From the NCBI GenBank assembly GCA_003255025.1, contig QANY01011362.1, positions 7,130 to 71,129 on the forward strand: a DNA stretch of 64,000 bases, in the 5' to 3' direction. Positions 59,178 through 64,000 of this stretch are shown here, one piece after another (position 1 is the first letter of the stretch; each line of letters opens with the position of its first letter). Position numbers and translations under genes: made by a program. Source of the DNA: Datisca glomerata. Lineage: Eukaryota > Streptophyta > Magnoliopsida > Cucurbitales > Datiscaceae. The notes under the pieces are model-generated. The model ran no database searches and was not told where the DNA came from. It saw nothing but the letters and a program-made list of their open reading frames with translations.

Positions 59178-59427
59178 GTAAATCATTGTTAACATGCTTT
59201 GTTTGATCCCGTTATTTGTTGTGGATAATGTCTTGGTTTAACATGATTTAATATGAACTAAAGGTTTATGTAGCTCAGATTTCATGGAGATGCTCTTGAA
59301 CTGAATAGTACATTATGGTAAGTTTAAACTTTCAATACTGACTGCCTCTTTCATTTGATAAGCAATTTACAGTTCTACGAAAAATCTTTGTTGCTTACAT
59401 ATTTGGTTTGTCGATGAATGTTTGCAG

Positions 59428-60232
59428 CAAGGTGGTTAGGTTGTAGATCGCACAGGTTTGTGATTTCGCAGAAGCAGAAGTCTTCTCTCAGGAAAGCATT
59501 TAAAAATAAGAAGTTTTTACCTCTGGATCTGCGTCCAAAGAAGAGAAGGGCCATCCGCAGAAGGCTAACACCAAGCACCTGGTGACTAGTTTATTTCCTC
59601 TTTACTGCTTTTTTTAGTCCGTCAAATTTTGCTTACAATTTGCTTCCTAATATAGATGGGAGTTCAATTGGATTTGTTCGTAAATTAAGTAGTCATCATT
59701 GGTGTTGTCGCTAGATAATTCTCCATTGAACAGTAAAGCGAATGAAGCCTTCACCCATTTCGTCTAGATCATCATTCCATTTCTTTGCTACCTCATTTTC
59801 CATTTTAAAAGTATTGATTATTTCTTATAATCCTATCGTTCAACCAATTGCGCTATAAGAATTTCTCACCGCATTATTGTTTCTTTTTTTCTCTCCCATT
59901 TTCTTCTATTTAGTTTGGATTTGCCTTTCGCCTGTAATTCAATGTGAGATATAGGATCTTTGCCTAAATAAATTTTTCTTTTCAGCTGCACACGCTGTCT
60001 TTGCTTTAGTATCTTATCTGGACAAATTTACTAATTTTTATAGGTTATTTGAGTTCATGCAATCTCTTTCTTTATCTCTCCACTTTGGAATTTAGTTGTA
60101 TATTTGATGTTAGTTCTTGAACTCCTCTGAATGAATCTACTCCGTTATGTTGCACAAACATCTTTGAAAACTGAGCGCGAGAAGAAGAGGGAGATGTATT
60201 TTCCCATGAGGAAGTATACCATTAAGGTGTAA
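59428..60232 (+). pseudogene. RPL35: Captured fragment of ribosomal protein L35 (uL29) gene (two exons)
   Basis: Exon 59428-59581 reads KVVRL, stop, IAQV, then after a frameshift [37 protein letters not shown]. After an intron, 60157-60232 reads [19 protein letters not shown], then TIKV and the natural stop TAA. This is the C-terminal two-thirds of the large-subunit protein L35. The N-terminal exons are missing, one stop and one frameshift are present, and the second exon's acceptor AG is mutated (TGCAC). Strong family match from memory. Confidence 0.9.
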
Positions 60233-60821
60233 AGTAGAGTTCTTATAATTAGGCAATCACGCGTCATGCAACTGGAGACTGATTTTGCCGACAGCTTTTG
60301 AATTCTATGTGTATGTTGGTAGACTTACGTTTATCTATAAGCTTGGGGAAGTGTTTTCACCAACCATAATGCTTCAAATTTTCATTATTATCATAAGAAA
60401 ATAGAGGGATTTTGCTTAATGTTTGATATTATTTTGTTGCAATGCACTCACGAAGATCTCTGAAGTTGTTGTTGTTAAGCATTATAGTAAGTTTAAACTT
60501 TCAATACTGACTGCCTCTTTCATTTGGTAAGCAATTTACAGTTTCTTTCTTCTCATCTTCTTAACAAAACTAATGCACTGATAAAAATCTAAACGACACA
60601 GGTCAGCAATTTTTTTTGGTCGCGAAACACAGCTGTATTTTTTTGTCGCTAAAGGATAACATAACGAGATCCAAAAATTCATCGTGAAATACTTTCGCTG
60701 ATGGAGCAAAAGCAACGAAGTTCACGACGAATTTATGTTCGTCGTGAAAGGCTTTCACGACGACTTTTTGGGGTTTTAGCAACTAAAATGTTGGTCGCTA
60801 AAGGCCTTGTTTCTTCTAGTG

Positions 60822-63054
60822 ATAACAAAATACCCCACATGTATTACAAATTAATAAAAATATTATGCTAGATATTTCTAGAAAATGAATGCATAAGTAT
60901 ATATGTCTCGTGGGCTTGAATCTATACCTTGCGTATAAAGATGAGACCTACATGAATTTTATGTTGAACTAGAGACCTTGTACGTAGAACTGAACATCTT
61001 GATACACACATTTATTTCCTATAGTTTCTGATTTCAAATCGGAGTGGCACGAATAGGCCATGCGCCATTACCTGGATCTCATGAGTACTCTAGAGAATTG
61101 ACACTAACCTCTCATAGAAAGCATCACTTTCACATTCACATAGGTCAATTCCATCAAGTGTATACAATAATTGATGCACCACTCAGTAAGAGATAGGGAT
61201 TGATTAAGAGTTTAAGCTCAACCTTACAATCATTGCAGTCACATTAATTACTATCGTTATGGGGATATCATAGGAAAGAATAATTTTGATAGTATTAACA
61301 AACAAATTAAAAAGCGACTTGTTCTTGCCCATTGAACCTACTTCATAGAATCTCCAATCATATAGAATGAGTTACCATCACTATTATTAGTTCAAATGAT
61401 TGGCTTCAGTTCTATCCCTTTGATATATAATATAATAACATTTTTCAGCTAGCCCTTATAGTTAGAATATTAATAATATTTTCTGACATCACATAATTTC
61501 AACATAACTTTGTAATGGTATTTTCACATATAATTTTTCATAAACAGAATTTGATAATTAAATGGGCATTTAAATTTTTGTTCATTTATCATATATATTA
61601 ACACTCTCGATTCACAATAAAGTTATCATGACAATATACACTTGCCATGGAACCCCCACACATTTTCAAGTGATATAATAAAAAATTTCACATATATAGT
61701 GCCACACACAACTCTTTCATTGATTTATAATAATTTCATTCATTAACTCATAGATCATGAATGAAAGTATTAGAGGATTCAAACAATCCATAGATCATGT
61801 CCAAACAATTCAGCAATTCAAATAACAGAATTTTATGTCGTTTCATTCTAATATATGTTCAAAAGCACATGCATGCATGGATGTGAATGCACCTGCCAAC
61901 TTACAATTTGATTTACTAACTCAGATTCAGAATTGTAAAGAAATTCTTTCTCAAAACGGTTGCAAATTAAATGCTATGAAAGATAGAATTTCTGACTGAT
62001 TCAACAACCGAGCGTAATAACAGTAACATTGATGGCCAAGTGTAACCATGAATTCATCATTGATGATCGAGTGAAATAAACATTCCTCAAGGAAACTGTA
62101 TACTTTTCGATCATATTCGATCACATTCGATCTTGTTTATCAATAAACATTTCTCAAAACGGTTGCAAATTAAATGCTATAAGTGCAACCATGCATTACC
62201 AAACACAAAGTGTGATGTGTAATACACAGAATGGTCTTAATACATATTGTCTACGTGAGGTCTCATTTTTTTTTCTTATGCCATTAAGAATATCTACTGC
62301 TCAAAGTCATACAAATTAAAATATCCATGTGATAACAAACTCCACATATACTCATGTATCGATCATAAAAAATGAAATCCCACAATCCACTACTGTCAAA
62401 TAAATGATCAAAATGACTTATCAAATAGTTCCATGTTTCAAGCCTAATATCATTAGATCAATTTCAGTTTCATGTAAAAAACTAGTAAGAAGCATTTTTA
62501 AATTCAAAATAGCACTTCAAACCCAAAACTAATAGTATCATTGAATTTAATGTCTTTATAACCATATTAAATTCCAGCAAACAGTTATGCAATCGTCATA
62601 TTTATTTATCGACTTCAATATATCGATTATCACTGTACTGAACAAATTCTTATAAAATAAGATTTGTAAAAATCAAATTATGATAAATACGCATTATATT
62701 TATTTTTTTACTCAAAATTAGTGCAATATCAAACCAACAATTACACTTTTAGTTTATGATTGTATTTCTTTACTTTCTTGTCTGAATTGTTATATTTCTC
62801 GTATTCCTAGAAGCTGTAATGAGATCGCTCATCATTTAGCTAGATTGGTTTTGCTGGAAGATGATTCTTCTGTTTGGTGTTAATGAAGTACTCTTGTTAA
62901 AAAAACAGGTATTAAACATCAAACACATTAATACAACCAAATGAAAATTCAAAACTGGAATTCATCCGGTCAAAATGTATAAACTGACTAACATAATATT
63001 TTAAATGACATAGGTTATGAAATTCAAAATAACCAAGAGATTTGGCTTTAAGAT
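60822..63054. other. Between the LTR-like repeats: non-coding DNA plus a LINE tail
   Basis: 60840-61290 resembles a retroelement leader (unique, no stops-free frame). 61300-62740 is AT-rich without recognised content. No gag or pol was found, so if this is the interior of an LTR element it is non-autonomous. Confidence 0.4.
62750..62908 (+). pseudogene. LINE 3' end fragment
   Basis: The frame reads IPRSCNEIAHHLARLVLLED, the last part of the LINE RNase H-like domain, then TAATGAAGTACTCTTGTTAAAAAAACAGG, like the 3' end at 38110-38150. Confidence 0.6.
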
Positions 63055-63536
63055 TGTTAGAAAATAAAGTTCATCGTGAATCAATAAAAAATATTACCCG
63101 GAGAGTAGATAAAAACACGTAAAAATATCTTAAACTAAGGTGTGACAAACTACTAACCTTAAAGCTGGTTTCGTACACTCATGAGAAGTATCCTGATACA
63201 TCAAAGTTCTCTACGCATCCAACCTCTAGGATTCAACAGCTCATAGCTACATTCTTCTATACGTGTACTCGTAGTAGAAGAATCATGGAAACCATAACCT
63301 ATATTCAACATATGAGATTTGAGATAAATAGATGTGATATATATACTAGTTGAAATAATGTAACTCTCCAAATGCTCTTAATTTGTGTACTGAATAAAAT
63401 AATTAAAACATTTATAACTTTTCGAATAAATATAAAATTTAATTTTAAATTTATAACTCACGACACAATAAAAATAATTATTTATTTTTAAAGCTTGTCA
63501 TTTAATTTGTAACACATAATTAAATAAATATCAACA
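63055..63536. mobile_element. Right LTR-like repeat (uninterrupted copy)
   Basis: TGTTAGAAAA to ATCAACA, 482 bp, matching the split left copy. Flanking pentamers GTTGA (before 51261) and ATTGA (after 63536) differ at one base and could be a target duplication of the whole 51261-63536 element. Confidence 0.55.
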
Positions 63537-64000
63537 ATTGAATTCCGTTCAGAAAGAAAAAGAAAAATGTCACTGACACTCATATGATTTCATTAAATAA
63601 CACTCACGCCTCTTATAAGTTTAAAAATACCACACACACCCCTATAATTCTTTAAGTACGAATACTCACACCCCTCCGTCATCTTTTCTGTTGAGTAACT
63701 CATTAAACACCCATCACTTCATTCTCAAACCCCTTCGCAGGGCGAATACCTTCGAAGACCATGTCAACATGAAATTTACTTAATGTTGAGACTAATTTTG
63801 CTTGAGGTAATCGATTTCTTTGATTGTGTTGGCCATTGCAGACCAAATTTCTTCACTTTCATTTTGTTGGTTATTGTGCTTTCTATGGATAAAAGGAGTA
63901 GCAAAGATCCCAGTCTCCATTGCGAAGCTGGAATGGACATTATTTATTGAGTACCCGTGCCTCCTTTTTTTGTCACGTTGATAGTTATGGAGCATCTGCA
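63537..64000. other. Window end, no gene established
   Basis: 63570-63700 is rich in ACACTCACGCC / CCACACACACCCC words. An open minus-strand frame of 67 codons (63995-63792) is not recognised and runs near the window edge. Confidence 0.35.

Larger units (their letters stand above)
58003..60821 (+). mobile_element. CACTA 2: non-autonomous Pack-CACTA carrying two host gene fragments
   Basis: Left end CACTACAAGAAA (58003-58014), right end TTTCTTCTAGTG (60810-60821, one change from the consensus complement), 3-bp target duplication ATA on both sides (58000-58002, 60822-60824). Subterminal TTTAGCGACCAAAT and GTCGTGAAAGG words fill the first 310 and last 220 bp. No transposase is encoded. The interior holds exons of a UBC13-type E2 gene and of ribosomal protein L35 on the same strand, with introns retained, showing capture from genomic DNA and not from mRNA. 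Confidence 0.93.

Noticed and set aside
63792..63995. Minus-strand 67-codon frame at the window edge
   Set aside because: Not recognised and short; a link to MULE-associated zinc-finger proteins was considered but no Cys/His pattern is visible.

Overview
This looks like nuclear DNA from a flowering plant, probably a eudicot. The evidence is its AT-richness, plant-type GT..AG introns, DC1 (CHP-rich) zinc-finger coding sequence, fragments of plastid dicarboxylate transporter, UBC13-type E2 and ribosomal protein L35 genes, and a dense pile of plant transposable elements. No organelle, rRNA, tRNA or prokaryotic signature was seen. Everything here was read by eye without database searches, so family names rest on recognised motifs, and divergence statements are visual estimates.

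Layout. 1-4436: an internally deleted Ty3/gypsy element with very long LTRs. Its 3' LTR is cut by a 5'-truncated Ty1/copia element (4437-7450). 8464-9350: a pseudogene fragment of a plastid 2-oxoglutarate/malate translocator. 9605-12790: a chain of different minisatellite-like arrays. 13339-19102: a copia element with both LTRs, containing an inverted reverse-transcriptase piece and a tandem duplication. 20179-24533: a younger copia element with 251/248-bp LTRs, primer site, purine tract and a perfect 5-bp target duplication. 24780-26110: a probable minus-strand LTR element remnant.

27640-33440: three pieces of an endogenous caulimovirid (pararetrovirus) in alternating orientation, all broken by stops and frameshifts. 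Two of them form a long inverted repeat. 33620-37745: the right part of a CACTA (En/Spm) transposon with two gene remnants and its terminal TTTCTTGTAGTG, abutting a LINE 3' end. 40334-42764: the most gene-like host locus, a multi-DC1-domain protein with one early frameshift and one nonsense codon. 43990-49330: LINE fragments on both strands, one split by a 2.6-kb non-autonomous hAT element with a perfect 8-bp target duplication and a nested MITE. 49913-50706: a MULE-like element.

51261-63536: a nested block. A candidate LTR element has its left LTR split first by a Helitron (51722-57932), which itself carries a CACTA transposase gene with an in-frame triplication of 52 codons, and then by a 2.8-kb CACTA element (58003-60821). 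That second CACTA element has captured exons of two unrelated host genes, a UBC13-type E2 and ribosomal protein L35. The matching right LTR at 63055-63536 supplies an in-window empty site for the Helitron.

There are no operons or cooperating gene sets. The biology is transposon nesting, gene capture and decay. The strongest leads are the two-gene Pack-CACTA, the viral inverted repeat (a possible hairpin RNA source), the triplicated transposase and the Helitron with its internal empty-site control. Three homopolymer tracts and a 183-base N gap mark places where the assembly itself should be doubted.
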